NCBI GenBank assembly: GCA_964016885.1
Contig: OZ024743.1
Location: 82,103,284 to 82,167,283 of the forward strand
Direction of reading: 5' to 3'
DNA length: 64,000 nt
Source: Eledone cirrhosa
Lineage: Eukaryota; Mollusca; Cephalopoda; Octopoda; Eledonidae
A program made the position numbers and the translations under genes. This document shows positions 11,025-22,628 of the stretch, one piece after another (within the stretch, counting starts at the first letter, position 1; every line of letters starts with the position of its first letter). Below the pieces are notes generated by a model. That model made no database searches. It worked only from the letters and a program-made list of their open reading frames with translations, and was not told the origin of the DNA.

Positions 11025-12801
11025 TAGGTTACTGGAGTTCTAGTGGTGTAGTGGTCCTGGGTCAGGTTAGGTTACTGGAGTTCTAGTGCTGTAGTGGTCC
11101 TGGGTCAGGTTAGGTTACTGGAGTTATAGGGCTGTAGTGGTCCTGGGTCAGGTTAGGTTACTGGAGTTCTAGTGTTGTAGTGGTCCTGGGTCAGGTTAGG
11201 TTACTGGAGTTATAGTGCTGTAGTGGTCCTGGGTCAGGTTGGGTTACTGGAGTTATAGTGTTGTAGTGGTCCTCTGTCAGGTTAGGTTACTGGAGTTATA
11301 GTGCTGTAGTGGTCCTGGGTCAGGTTGGGTTACTGGAGTTATAATGCTGTAGTGGTCCTGGGTTAGGTTAGGTTACTGGAGTTATAGTGCTGTAGTGGTC
11401 CTGGCTCAGGTTAGGTTACTGGAGTTGTAGTGCTGTAGTGGTCCTGGGTCAGTTGGGTTACTGGAGTTATAGTGTTGTAGTGGTCCTGGGTCAGGTCGGG
11501 TTACTGGAGTTCTAGTGCTGTAGTGGTCCTGGGTCAGGTTAGGTTACTGGAGTTATAGTGTTGTAGTGGTTCTGGGTCAGGTCGGGTTACTGGAGTTATA
11601 GTGCTGTGGTGGTCCTGGGTCAGGTTAGGTTACTGGAGTTATAGTGCTGTAGTGGTCCTGGGTCAGGTTGGGTTACTGGAGTTATAGTGTTGTAGTGGTC
11701 CTGGGTCAGGTTGGGTTACTGGAGTTATAGTGCTGTAGTGGTCCTGGGTCAGGTTGGGTTACTGGAGTTATAGTGTTGTAGTGGTCCTGGGTCAGGTCGG
11801 GTTACTGGAGTTCTAGTGTTGTAGTGGTCCTGGGTCAGGTTAGGTTACAGGAGTTCTAGTGCTGTAGTGGTCCTGGGTCAGGTTGGGTTACTGGAGTTAT
11901 AGTGCTGTAGTGGTCCTGGGTCAGGACGGGTTACTGGAGTTCTAGTGCTGTAGTGGCCCTGGGTCAGGTTAGGTTACTGGAATTCTAGTGCTGTAGTGGT
12001 CCTGGGTCAGGTTGGGTTCCTGGAGTTATAGTGCTGTAGTGGTCCTGAGTCAGGTTGGGTTACTGGAGTTATAGTGCTGTAGTGGCCCTGGGTCAGGTTA
12101 AGTTACTGGAATTCTAGTGCTGTAGTGGTCCTGGGTCAGGTTATGTTGCTGGAGTTATAGTGCTGTAGTGGTCCTGGGTCAGGTTGGGTTACTGGAGTTA
12201 TAGTGCTGTAGTGGTCCTGGGTCAGGTTAGGTTAGTGGGGTTCTAGTGTTGTAGTTGTCCTGAGTCAGGTTAGGTTACTAGAGTTCTAGTGCTGTAGTGG
12301 TCCTGGGTAAGGTTGGGTTACTGGAGTTATAGTGCTATAGTGGTCCTGGGTCAGGTTAGGTTAGTGGGGTTCTAGTGTTGTAGTGGTCCTGGGTCAGGTT
12401 AGGTTACTGGTGTTCTAGTGCTGTAGTGGTCCTGGGTCAGGTTGGGTTACTGGAGTTCTAGTGCTGTAGAGGTCCTGGTTCAGGTTGGGTTACTGGAGTT
12501 ATAGTGCTGTAGTGATCCTGGGTCAGGTTAGGTTACTGGAGTTCTAGTGCTGTAGTAGTCCTGGGCCAGGTTAGGTTACTGGAGTTATAGTGCTGTAGTG
12601 GTCCTGTGTCAGGTTAGGTTACTGGAGTTATAGTGCTGTAGTGGTCCTGGGTCAGGTTAGGTTACTGGAGTTCTAGTGCTGTAGTGGTCCTGGGTCAGGT
12701 TAGGTTACTTGAGTTATAGTGCTGTCGTGGTCCTGGGTCAGGTTAGGTTACTGGAGTTATAGTGCTGTAGTGGTCATGGGTCAGATTAGGTTACTGGAGT
12801 T
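11025..12801 (+). repeat. 1.7-kb block alpha, copy 2
   Basis: Second copy of 2,384-4,117 with the same tracers, including AGTGGTGTAG (11042), the 42-bp monomer with GGGTCAGTTGGG (near 11450), TTAAG/GAATTC (12098-12109) and CATGGGTCAGATTAGG. It has one more monomer than copy 1 near 11,720 (TTG-A35 type). After 12,801 it switches to the sequence that begins the second beta unit, marking a duplication junction. Confidence 0.88.
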
Positions 12802-12851
12802 CTAGTGTTGTAGTGGTCCTGGGTCAGGTCGGGTTACTGGAGTTCTAGTGT
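12802..12851 (+). repeat. Junction between the two beta units
   Basis: Just after GTCAGATTAGGTTACTGGAG (ending 12,800) the three alpha copies diverge: here the sequence continues TCTAGTGTTG and a TCG monomer, whereas the other copies continue TATAGTGCTG. The next ACG monomer (12868) is where similarity to 6,806 becomes clear. The 43-base phase is unbroken, so the join fell in register. Confidence 0.65.
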
Positions 12852-15800
12852 TGTAGTGGTCCTGGGTCAGGACGGGTTACTGGAGTTCTAGTGCTGTAGT
12901 GGTCCTGGGTCAGGTTGGGTTACTGGAGTTATAGTGCTGTAGTGGTCCTGGGTCAGGTTGGGTTACTGGAGTTATAGTGTTGTAGTGGTCCTGGGTCAGG
13001 TTGGATTACTGGAGTTATAGTGCTGTAGTGGTCCTGGCTCAGGTTAGGTTACTGGAGTTCTAGTGTTGTAGTGGTCCTGGGTCAGGTTGGGTTACTGGAG
13101 TTCTAGTGATGTAGTGGTCCTGGGTCAGGTTAGGTTACTGGAGTTATAATGCTGTAGTTGTCCTGGGTCAGGTTGGGTTACTGGAGTTATAGTGTTGTAG
13201 TGGTCCTGGGTCTGGTTGGGTTACTGGAGTTATAGTGCTGTAGTGGTCCTGGGTCAGGTTAGGTTACAGGAGTTCTAGTGCTGTAGTGGTCCTGGGTCAG
13301 GTTGGGTTACTGGAGTTATAGTGTTGTAGTGGTCCTGGGTCAGGTTGGGTTATTGGAGTTATAGTGCTGTAGTGGTCCTGGGTCAGGACGGGTTACTGGA
13401 GTTCTAGTGCTGTAGTGGTCCTGGGTCAGGTTAGGTTACTGGAGTTCTAGTGTTGTAGTGGTCCTGGGTCAGGTCGGGTTACTGGAGTTCTAGTGTTGTA
13501 GTGGTCCTGGGTCAGGTTGGGTTACTGGAGTTCTAGTGTTGTAGTGGTCCTGGGTCAGGTTGGGTTACTGGAGTTATAGTGTTGTAGTGGTCCTGGGTCA
13601 GGTTGGGTTACTGGAGTTATAGTGCTGTAGTGGTCCTGGGTCAGGTTAGGTTATTAGAGTTCTAGTGCTGTAGTGGTCCTGGGTCAGGTTGGGTTACTGG
13701 AGTTATAGTGTTGTAGTGGTCCAGGGTCAGGTCGGGTTACTGGAATTCTAGTGTTGTAGTGGTCCTGGGTCAGGTTAGGTTACTGGAGTTCTAGTGCTGT
13801 AGTGGTCCTGGGTCAGGTTGGGTTACTGGAGTTATAGTGTTGTAGTGGTCCTGGGTCAGGTTGGGTTACTGGAGTTATAGTGCTGTAGTGGTCCTGGGTC
13901 AGGACGGGTTACTGGAGTTCTAGTGCTGTAGTGGTCCTGGGTCAGGTTAGGTTACTGGAGTTCTAGTGTTGTAGTGGTCCTGGGTCAGGTCGGGTTACTG
14001 GAGTTCTAGTGTTGTAGTGGTCCTGGGTCAGGTTGGGTTACTGGAGTTATAGTGTTGTAGTGGTCCTGGGTCAGGTTGGGTTACTGGAGTTATAGTGTTG
14101 TAGTGGTCCTGGGTCAGGTTGGGTTACTGGAGTTATAGTGCTGTAGTGGTCCTGGGTCAGGTTAGGTTATTAGAGTTCTAGTGCTGTAGTGGTCCTGGGT
14201 CAGGTTGGGTTACTGGAGTTATAGTGTTGTAGTGGTCCTGGGTCAGGTTGGGTTACTGGAGTTATAGTGTTGTAGTGGTCCTGGGTCAGGTTGGGTTACT
14301 GGAGTTATAGTGCTGTAGTGGTCCTGGGTTAGGTTAGGTTACTGGAGTTATAGTGTTGTAGTGGTCCTGGGTCAGGTCGGGTTACTGGAATTATAGTGTT
14401 GTAGTGGTCCTGGGTCAGGTCGGGTTACTGGAGTTCTAGTGCTGTAGTGGTCCTGGGTCAGGTTAGGTTACTAGAGTTCTAGTGCTGTAGTGGTCCTGGG
14501 TCAGGTTAGGTTACTGGAGTTCTAGTGTTGTAGTGGTCCTGGGTCAGGTTAGGTTACTAGAGTTCTAGTGCTGTAGTGGTCCTGGGTCAGGTTGGGTTAC
14601 TGGAGTTCTAGTGCTGTAGTGGTCCAGGGTCAGGTTGGGTTACTGGAGTTCTAGTGCTGTAGTGGTCCTGGGTCAGGTTAGGTTACTGGAGTTCTAGTGC
14701 TGTAGTGGTCCTGGGTCAGGTTAGGTTACTGGAGTTCTAGTGTTGTAGTGGTCCTGGGTCAGGTTGGGTTACTGGAGTTCTAGTGCTATAGTGGTCCTGG
14801 GTCAGGTTAGGTTACTGGAGTTATAGTGTTGTAGTGGTCCTGTGTCAGGTCGGGTTACTGGAGTTATAGTGTTGTAGTGGTCCTGGGTCAGGTTGGGTTA
14901 CTGGGGTTCTAGTGTTGTAGTGGTCCTGGGTCAGGTTGGGTTACTGGAGTTCTAGTGTTGTAGTGGTCCTGGGTCAGGTTGGGTTACTGGAGTTCTAGTG
15001 CTGTAGTGGTCCTGGGTCAGGTTGGGTTACTGGAGTTCTAGTGCTGTAGTGGTCCTGGGTCAGGTTAGGTTACTGGAGTTCTAGTGCTGCAGTGGTCCTG
15101 GGTCAGGTTAGGTTACTGGAGTTCTAGTGCTGTAGTGGTCCTGGGTCAGGTTGGGTTACTGGTGTTCTAGTGCTGTAGTGGTCCTGGGTCAGGTTGGGTT
15201 ACTGGGGTTCTAGTGATGTAGTGGTCCTGGGTCAGGTTGGGTTACTGGAGTTCTAGTGTTGTATTGGTCCTGGGTCAGGTTGGGTTACTGGAGTTCTAGT
15301 GTTGTAGTGGTCCTGGGTCAGGTTGGGTTACTGGAGTTCTAGTGCTGTAGTGGTCCTGGGTCAGGTTAGGTTACTGGAGTTCTAGTGTTGTAGTGGTCCT
15401 GGGTCAGGTTGGGTTACTGGTGTTCTAGTGCTGTAGTGGTCCTGGGTCAGGTTGGGTTACTGGAGTTCTAGTGATGTAGTGGTACTGGGTCAGGTTGGGT
15501 TACTGGAGTTCTAGTGTTGTAGTGGTCCTGGGTCAGGTTGGGTTACTGGAGTTCTAGTGTTGTAGTGGTCCTGGGTCAGGTTGGGTTACTGGAGTTATAG
15601 TGCTGTAGTGGTCCTGGGTCAGGTTGGGTTACTGGAGTTATAGTGTTGTAGTGGTACTGGGTCAGGTTGGATTACTGGAGTTATAGTGCTGTAGTGGTCC
15701 TGGCTCAGCTTAGGTTACTGGAGTTCTAGTGTTGTAGTGGTCCTGGGTCAGGTTGGGTTACTGGAGTTCTAGTGATGTAGTGGTCCTGGGTCAGGTTAGG

Positions 15801-18800
15801 TTACAGGAGTTATAGTGCTGTAGTGGTCCTGGGTCAGGTTGGGTTACTGGAGTTATAGTGCTGTAGTGGTCCTGGGTCAGGTTAGGTTACTGGAGTTATA
15901 ATGCTGTAGTTGTCCTGGGTCAGGTTGGGTTACTGGAGTTATAGTGTTGTAGTTGTCCAGGGTCAGGTTGGGTTACTGGAGTTATAGTGCTGTAGTGGTC
16001 CTGGGTCAGGTTAGGTTATTAGAGTTCTAGTGCTGTAGTGGTCCTGGGTCAGGTTGGGTTACTGGAGTTATAGTGTTGTAGTGGTCCTGGGTCAGGTCGG
16101 GTTACTGGAGTTATAGTGTTGTAGTGGTCCTCGGTCAGGTTAGGTTACTGGAGTTCTAGTGCTGTAGTGGTCCTGGGTCAGGTTGGGTTACTGGAGTTAT
16201 AGTGCTGTAGTGGTCCTGGGTCAGGACGGGTTACTGGAGATCTAGTGTTGTAGTGGTCCTGGGTCAGGTTAGGTTACTGGAGTTCTAGTGTTGTAGTGGT
16301 CCTGGGTCAGGTCGGGTTACTGGAGTTCTAGTGTTGTAGTGGTCCTGGGTCAGGTTGGGTTACTGGAGTTCTAGTGTTGTAGTGGTCCTGGGTCAGGTTG
16401 GGTTACTGGAGTTATAGTGTTGTAGTGGTCCTGGGTCAGGTTGGGTTACTGGAGTTATAGTGCTGTAGTGGTCCTGGGTCAGGTTAGGTTATTAGAGTTC
16501 TAGTGTTGTAGTGGTCCTGGGTCAGGTTGGGTTACTGGAGTTCTAGTGTTGTAGTGGTCCTGGGTCAGGTTGGGTTACTGGAGTTATAGTGTTGTAGTGG
16601 TCCTGGGTCAGGTCGGGTTACTGGAGTTCTAGTGTTGTAGTGGTCCTGGGTCAGGTTAGGTTATTAGAGTTCTAGTGCTGTAGTGGTCCTGGGTCAGGTC
16701 GGGTTACTGGAGTTCTAGTGTTGTAGTGGTCCTGGGTCAGGTTGGGTTACTGGAGTTCTAGTGTTGTAGTGGTCCTGGGTCAGGTTGGGTTACTGGAGTT
16801 ATAGTGCTGTAGTGGTCCTGGGTCAGGTTAGGTTATTAGAGTTCTAGTGCTGTAGTGGTCCTGGGTCAGGTTGGGTTACTGGAGTTAAAGTGTTGTAGTG
16901 GTCCTGGGTCAAGTTGGGTTACAGGAGTTATAGTGCTGTAGTGGTCCTGGGTCAGGTTGGGTTACTGGAGTTATAGTGTTGTAGTGGTCCTGGGTCAGGT
17001 TGGGTTACTGGAGTTATAGTGTTGTAGTGGTACTGGGTCAGGTTGGGTTACTGGAGTTATAGTGTTGTAGTGGTACTGGGTCAGGTTGGGTTACTGGAGT
17101 TATAGTGTTGTAGTGGTCCTGGGTCAGGTTGGGTTACTGGAGTTATAGTGTTGTAGTGGTACTGGGTCAGGATGGATTACTGGAGTTATAGTGCTGTAGT
17201 GGTCCTGGCTCAGGTTAGGTTACAGGAATTATAGTGCTGTAGTGGTCCTGGGTCAGGTTGGGTTACTGGAGTTATAGTGCTGTAGTGGTCCTGGGTCAGG
17301 TTAGGTTACTGGAGTTATAATGCTGTAGTTGTCCTGGGTCAGGTTAGGTTACTGGAGTTATAGTGCTGTAGTTGTCCTGGGTCAGGTTAGGTTACTGGAG
17401 TTATAGTGCTGTAGTGGTCCTGGGTCAGGTCGGGTTACTGGAGTTCTAGTGTTTTAGTGGTCCTGGGTCAGGTTGGGTTACTAGAGTTCTAGTGCTGTAG
17501 TGGTCCTGGGTCAGATTAGGTGACTGGAGTTATAGTGCTGTAGTGGTCCTGGGTCAGGTTATGTTACTGGAGTTATAGTGCTGTAGTGGTCCTGGGTCAG
17601 GTTAGGTTACTGGAGTTCTAGTGGTGTAGTGGTCCTGGGTCAGGTTAGGTTACTGGAGTTCTAGTGCTGTAGTGGTCCTGGGTCAGGTTAGGTTACTGGA
17701 GTTATAGGGCTGTAGTGGTCCTGGGTCAGGTTAGGTTACTGGAGTTCTAGTGTTGTAGTGGTCCTGGGTCAGGTTAGGTTACTGGAGTTATAGTGCTGTA
17801 GTGGTCCTGGGTCAGGTTGGGTTACTGGAGTTATAGTGTTGTAGTGGTCCTCTGTCAGGTTAGGTTACTGGAGTTATAGTGCTGTAGTGGTCCTGGGTCA
17901 GGTTAGGTTACTGGAGTTATAGTGCTGTAGTGGTCCTGGGTCAGGTTAGGTTACTGGAGTTGTAGTGCTGTAGTGGTCCTGGGTCAGTTGGGTTACTGGA
18001 GTTATAGTGTTGTAGTGGTCCTGGGTCAGGTCGGGTTACTGGAGTTCTAGTGCTGTAGTGGTCCTGGGTCAGGTTAGGTTACTGGAGTTATAGTGTTGTA
18101 GTGGTTCTGGGTCAGGTCGGGTTACTGGAGTTATAGTGCTGTGGTGGTCCTGGGTCAGGTTAGGTTACTGGAGTTATAGTGCTGTAGTGGTCCTGGGTCA
18201 GGTTGGGTTACTGGAGTTATAGTGTTGTAGTGGTCCTGGGTCAGGTTGGGTTACTGGAGTTATAGTGTTGTAGTGGTCCTGGGTCAGGTCGGGTTACTGG
18301 AGTTCTAGTGTTGTAGTGGTCCTGGGTCAGGTTAGGTTACAGGAGTTCTAGTGCTGTAGTGGTCCTGGGTCAGGTTGGGTTACTGGAGTTATAGTGCTGT
18401 AGTGGTCCTGGGTCAGGACGGGTTACTGGAGTTCTAGTGCTGTAGTGGCCCTGGGTCAGGTTAGGTTACTGGAATTCTAGTGCTGTAGTGGTCCTGGGTC
18501 AGGTTGGGTTCCTGGAGTTATAGTGCTGTAGTGGTCCTGAGTCAGGTTGGGTTACTGGAGTTATAGTGCTGTAGTGGCCCTGGGTCAGGTTAAGTTACTG
18601 GAATTCTAGTGCTGTAGTGGTCCTGGGTCAGGTTATGTTGCTGGAGTTATAGTGCTGTAGTGGTCCTGGGTCAGGTTGGGTTACTGGAGTTATAGTGCTG
18701 TAGTGGTCCTGGGTCAGGTTAGGTTAGTGGGGTTCTAGTGTTGTAGTTGTCCTGAGTCAGGTTAGGTTACTAGAGTTCTAGTGCTGTAGTGGTCCTGGGT

Positions 18801-19293
18801 AAGGTTGGGTTACTGGAGTTATAGTGCTATAGTGGTCCTGGGTCAGGTTAGGTTAGTGGGGTTCTAGTGTTGTAGTGGTCCTGGGTCAGGTTAGGTTACT
18901 GGTGTTCTAGTGCTGTAGTGGTCCTGGGTCAGGTTGGGTTACTGGAGTTCTAGTGCTGTAGAGGTCCTGGTTCAGGTTGGGTTACTGGAGTTATAGTGCT
19001 GTAGTGATCCTGGGTCAGGTTAGGTTACTGGAGTTCTAGTGCTGTAGTAGTCCTGGGCCAGGTTAGGTTACTGGAGTTATAGTGCTGTAGTGGTCCTGTG
19101 TCAGGTTAGGTTACTGGAGTTATAGTGCTGTAGTGGTCCTGGGTCAGGTTAGGTTACTGGAGTTCTAGTGCTGTAGTGGTCCTGGGTCAGGTTAGGTTAC
19201 TTGAGTTATAGTGCTGTCGTGGTCCTGGGTCAGGTTAGGTTACTGGAGTTATAGTGCTGTAGTGGTCATGGGTCAGATTAGGTTACTGGAGTT
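12852..19293 (+). repeat. 6.4-kb higher-order unit beta, copy 2
   Basis: Second tandem copy of 6,790-12,801. Relative to copy 1 it lacks two monomers near 13,130, has 13 extra between about 14,590 and 15,150 (the extra piece resembles 6,010-6,420), lacks three near 16,290 and has four extra near 17,000-17,160. The last is a local expansion of GGTACTGGG-type monomers. It ends in block alpha copy 3. GAATTC monomers are present at 13743, 18472 and 18601 and are not seen farther right. Confidence 0.86.
17603..19293 (+). repeat. 1.7-kb block alpha, copy 3
   Basis: Third copy of 2,384-4,117, in the order AGTGGTGTAG (17620), CCTCTGTCAGG, the 42-bp monomer (near 17985), TTAAG/GAATTC (18590-18601), GTCGTGG and CATGGGTCAGATTAGG. 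It has fewer monomers than copy 2, one of them lost just after CCTCTGTCAGG, where the TTATAATG and GGGTTAGG variants are also absent. After 19,293 it continues into TTA-type monomers unlike the flank of copy 2. Confidence 0.87.
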
Positions 19294-19699
19294 ATAGTGC
19301 TGTAGTGGTCCTGGGTCAGGTTAGGTTACTGGAGTTCTAGTGCTGTAGTGGTCCTGGGTCAGGTTAGGTTACTGGAGTTCTAGTGCTGTAGTGGCCCTGG
19401 CTCAGGTTAGGTTACTGGAGTTATAGTGTTGTAGTGGTCCTGGGTCAGGTTAGGTTACTGGAGTTCTAGTGCTGTAGTGGTCCTGGGTCAGGTTGGGTTA
19501 CTGGAGTTATAGTGTTGTAGTGGTCCTGGGTCAGGTCGGGTTACTGGAGTTCTAGAGCTGTATTGGTCCTGGGTCAGGTTAGGTTACTAGAGTTCTAGTG
19601 CTGTAGTGGTTCTGGGTCAGGTTAGGTTACTGGAGTTCTAGTGCTGTAGTGGTCCTGGGTCAGGTTAGGTTACTAGAGTTCTAGTGCTGTAGTGGTCCT
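19294..19699 (+). repeat. Satellite transition from left to central domain
   Basis: About nine monomers of TTA, TTG and TCG types, including CTAGAGCTGTATTGG near 19,550 and CCCTGGCTCAGG near 19,395. The CCCTGGCTCAGG variant becomes frequent further right, linked to the GCTTGCTC monomer. No gene or foreign element. Confidence 0.7.
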
Positions 19700-20861
19700 G
19701 GGTCAGGTTAGGTTACTGGAGTTATAGTGCTGTAGTGGTCCTGGGTCAGGTTAGGTTACTGGAGTTCTAGTGCTGTAGTGGTCCTGGGTCAGGTTGGGTT
19801 ACTGGAGTTATAGTGTTGTAGTGGTGCTGGGTCAGGTTGGGTTACTGGAGTTATAGTGCTCTAGTGGTCCTGGGTCAGGTTGGGTTACTGGAGTTCTAGT
19901 GCTGCAGTGGTCCTGGGTCAGGTTAGGTTACTAGAGTTCTAGTGCTGTAGTGGTCCTGGGTCAGGTTAGGTTACTGGAGTTATAGTGCTGTAGAGGTCCT
20001 GGGTCAGGTTAGGTTACTGGAGTTCTAGTGCTGTAGTGGTCCTGGGTCAGGTTAGGTTACTGGAGTTCTAGTGTTGTTGAGGTCCTGGGTCAGGTTAGGT
20101 TACTGGAGTTCTAGTGCTGTAGTGGCCCTGGGTCAGGTTAGGTTACATGTGTTATAGTGTTGTAGTGGTCCTGGGTCAGGTTAGGTTACTGGAGTTATAG
20201 TGCTGTAGTGGTCCTGAGTCATGTTAGGTTACTGGAGTTATAGTGCTGTAGTGGTCCTGGGTCAGGTTAGGTTACTGGAGTTATAGTGCTGTAGTGGTCC
20301 TGGGTCAGGTTAGGTTACTGGAGTTATAGTGCTCTAGTGGTCCTGGGTCAGGTTAGGTTACTGGAGTTATAGTGCTGTAGTGGTCCTGGGTCAGGTTAGG
20401 TTACTGGAGTTCTAGTGCTGTAGTGGTCCTGGGTCAGGTTAGGTTACTGGAGTTATAGTGCTGTAGTGGTCCTGGGTCAGGTTAGGTTACTGGAGTTATA
20501 GTGCTGTAGTGGTCCTGGGTCAGGTTACGTTACTGGAGTTATAGTGCTGTAGTGGTCCTGGCTCAGGTTAGGTGACTGGAGTTCTAGTGCTGTAGTGGTC
20601 CTGGGTCAGGTTGGGTTACTGGAGTTCTAGTGTTGTAGTGGTCCTGGGTCAGGTCGGGTTACTGGAGTTCTAGTGCTGTAGTGGTCCTGGGTCAGGTTAG
20701 GTTACTGGAGTTATAGTGTTGTAGTGGTCCTGGGTCAGGTCGGGTTACTGGAGTTCTAGTGCTGTAGTGGTCCTGGGTCAGGTTAGGTTACTGGAGTTAT
20801 AGTGCTGTAGTAGCCGTGGCACAGGTTAGGTTACTGGAGATCTAGTGTTGTAGTGGTCCTG
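19700..20861 (+). repeat. 1.1-kb block gamma, copy 1
   Basis: First of three staggered copies. Tracers: GTGCTGGGTC (19824), GTGTTGTTGAGG (20071), GAGTCATGTTAGG (ATG at 20221), GTGCTCTAGTGG (about 20331) and GCACAGGTTAGG followed by AGATCT (20820-20843). Matching tracers are 1,806 bases (42 monomers) farther in copy 2 and 2,924 bases (68 monomers) in copy 3; the CACAGG monomer at the end is 2,881 bases (67 monomers) away because copy 1 holds one more monomer. Confidence 0.82.
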
Positions 20862-21505
20862 GGTCAGGTTAGGTTACTGGAGTTCTAGTGCTGTAGTGGT
20901 CCTGGGTCAGGTTGGGTTACTGGAGTTATAGTGTTGTAGTGGTCCTGGGTCAGGTTAGGTTACTGGAGTTCTAGTGCTGTAGTGGTTCTAGGTCAGGTTA
21001 GGTTACTAGAGTTCTAGTGCTGTAGTGGTCCTGGGTCAGGTTGGGTTACTGGAGTTATAGTGTTGTAGTGGTCCTGGGTCAGGTTAGGTTACTGGAGTTC
21101 TAGTGCTGTAGTGGTCCTGGGTCAGGTTGGGTTACTGGAGTTATAGTGTTGTAGTGGTCCTGGGTCAGGTCGGGTTACTGGAGTTCTAGTGCTGTAGTGG
21201 TCCTGGGTCAGGTTAGGTTACTAGAGTTCTAGTGCTGTAGTGGTCCTGGGTCAGGTTAGGTTACTGTAGTTATAGTGCTGTAGTGGTCCTGGGTCAGGTT
21301 AGGTTACTGGAGTTCTAGTGCTGTAGTGGTCCTTGGTCAGGTTGGGTTACGGGAGTTCTAGTGCTGTAGTAGTGCTGGGTCAGGTTGGGTTACCGGAGTT
21401 ATAGTGTTGTAGTGATCCTGGGTCAGGTCATGTTACTGGAGTTCTAGTGCTGTAGTGGTCCTGGGTCAGGTTAGGTTACTAGAGTTCTAGTGCTGTAGTG
21501 GTCCT
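20862..21505 (+). repeat. Satellite between gamma copies 1 and 2
   Basis: Fifteen monomers mixing TTA, TTG and TCG forms, with scattered private changes (TTCTAGGTCAGG near 20,985, ACTGTAGTTATAG near 21,265, CTTGGTCAGG near 21,340, ACCGGAG near 21,393). No unique sequence. The number of private changes suggests an older, less recently homogenised stretch. Confidence 0.7.
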
Positions 21506-22617
21506 GGGTCAGGTTAGGTTACTGGAGTTATAGTGCTGTAGTGGTCCTGGGTCAGGTTAGGTTACTGGAGTTCTAGTGCTGTAGTGGTCCTGGGTCTGGT
21601 TGGGTTACTGGAGTTATAGTGTTGTAGTGGTGCTGGGTCAGGTTGGGTTACTGGAGTTATAGTGCTGTAGTGGTCCTGGGTCAGGTCGGGTTACTGGAGT
21701 TCTAGTGCTGCAGTGGTCCTGGGTCAGGTTGGGTTACTAGAGTTCTAGTGCTGTAGTGGTCCTGGGTCAGGTTAGGTTACTGGAGTTATAGTGCTGTAGA
21801 GGTCCTGGGTCAGGTTAGGTTACTGGAGATCTAGTGCTGTAGTGGTCCTGGGTCAGGTTAGGTTACTGGAGTTCTAGTGTTGTTGAGGTCCTGGGTCAGG
21901 TTAGGTTACTGGAGTTCTAGTGCTGTAGTGGCCCTGGGTCAGGTTAGCTTACTGGTGTTATAGTGTTGTAGTGGTCCTGGGTCAGGTTAGGTTACTGGAG
22001 TTATAGTGCTGTAGTGGTCCTGAGTCATGTTAGGTTACTGGAGTTATAGTGCTGTAGTTGTCCTGGGTCAGGTTATGTTACTGGAGTTATAGTGCTGTAG
22101 TGGTCCTGGGTCAGGTTAGGTTACTGGAGTTATAGTGCTCTAGTGGTCCTGGGTCAGGTTAGGTTACTGGAGTTATAGTGCTGTAGTGGTCCTGGGTCAG
22201 GTTAGGTTACTGGAGTTCTAGTGCTGTAGTGGTCCTGGGTCAGGTTAGGTTACTGGAGTTATAGTGCTGTAGTGGTCCTGGGTCAGGTTAGGTTACTGGA
22301 GTTATAGTGCTGTAGTGGTCCTGGGTCAGGTTACGTTACTGGAGTTATAGTGCTGTAGTGGTCCTGGCTCAGGTTAGGTGACTGGAGTTCTAGTGCTGTA
22401 GTGGTCCTGGGTCAGGTTGGGTTACTGGAGTTCTAGTGTTGTAGTGGTCCTGGGTCAGGTCGGGTTACTGGAGTTCTAGTGCTGTAGTGGTCCTGGGTCA
22501 GGTTAGGTTACTGGAGTTATAGTGTTGTAGTGGTCCTGGGTCAGCTCGGGTTACTGGAGTTCTAGTGCTGTAGTGGTCCTGGGTCAGGTTAGGTTACTGG
22601 AGTTATAGTGCTGTAGT
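21506..22617 (+). repeat. 1.1-kb block gamma, copy 2
   Basis: Tracers GTGCTGGGTC (21630), GTGTTGTTGAGG (21877), GAGTCATGTTAGG (ATG at 22027) and GCTCTAGTGG (about 22136) are each 1,806 bases after copy 1. Where copies 1 and 3 end in the GCACAGG monomer, this copy ends at the first GCTTGCTC monomer of the window (22621), so a breakpoint lies close to 22,618. Confidence 0.82.
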
Positions 22618-22620
22618 GGT

Positions 22621-22628
22621 GCTTGCTC
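22621..22628 (+). repeat. GCTTGCTC diagnostic monomer (first of 21)
   Basis: Three linked substitutions (C8 to G, G11 to T, G13 to C) turn CCTGGGTC into GCTTGCTC. Copies start at 22621, 26406, 28212, 30921, 32211, 35307, 36597, 38188, 40079, 40208, 43132, 44550, 46356, 47516, 49322, 49752, 50912, 52675, 54652, 57705 and 59424. All spacings are whole monomers after counting 1-base indels. The changes destroy the GGG run and the CCTG/CAGG dyad of the normal monomer. Confidence 0.9.

Larger units (their letters stand above)
6790..12801 (+). repeat. 6.0-kb higher-order unit beta, copy 1
   Basis: Tandemly duplicated with 12,852-19,293. Matched tracers: CAGGACGGG 6806/12868 (shift 6,062), GGGTCTGG 7231/13207 (5,976), GGTACTGGGTC 8946/15481 (6,535), CCTCGGTC 9594/16129 (6,535), GTCAAGTTGGG 10501/16907 (6,406), GTACTGGGTCAGGATGG 10581/17159 (6,578) and AGTGGTGTAG 11042/17620 (6,578). 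After allowing for the 1-base losses, the shifts are 141, 139, 152, 152, 149, 153 and 153 monomers, so the copies differ by whole-monomer gains and losses. Its right end is block alpha copy 2. Confidence 0.88.

Noticed and set aside
20811..20850. Foreign insertion at the odd GTAGCCGTGGCACAGG monomer
   Set aside because: It keeps the 43-base length and differs by substitutions only; a related monomer is at 23,692.
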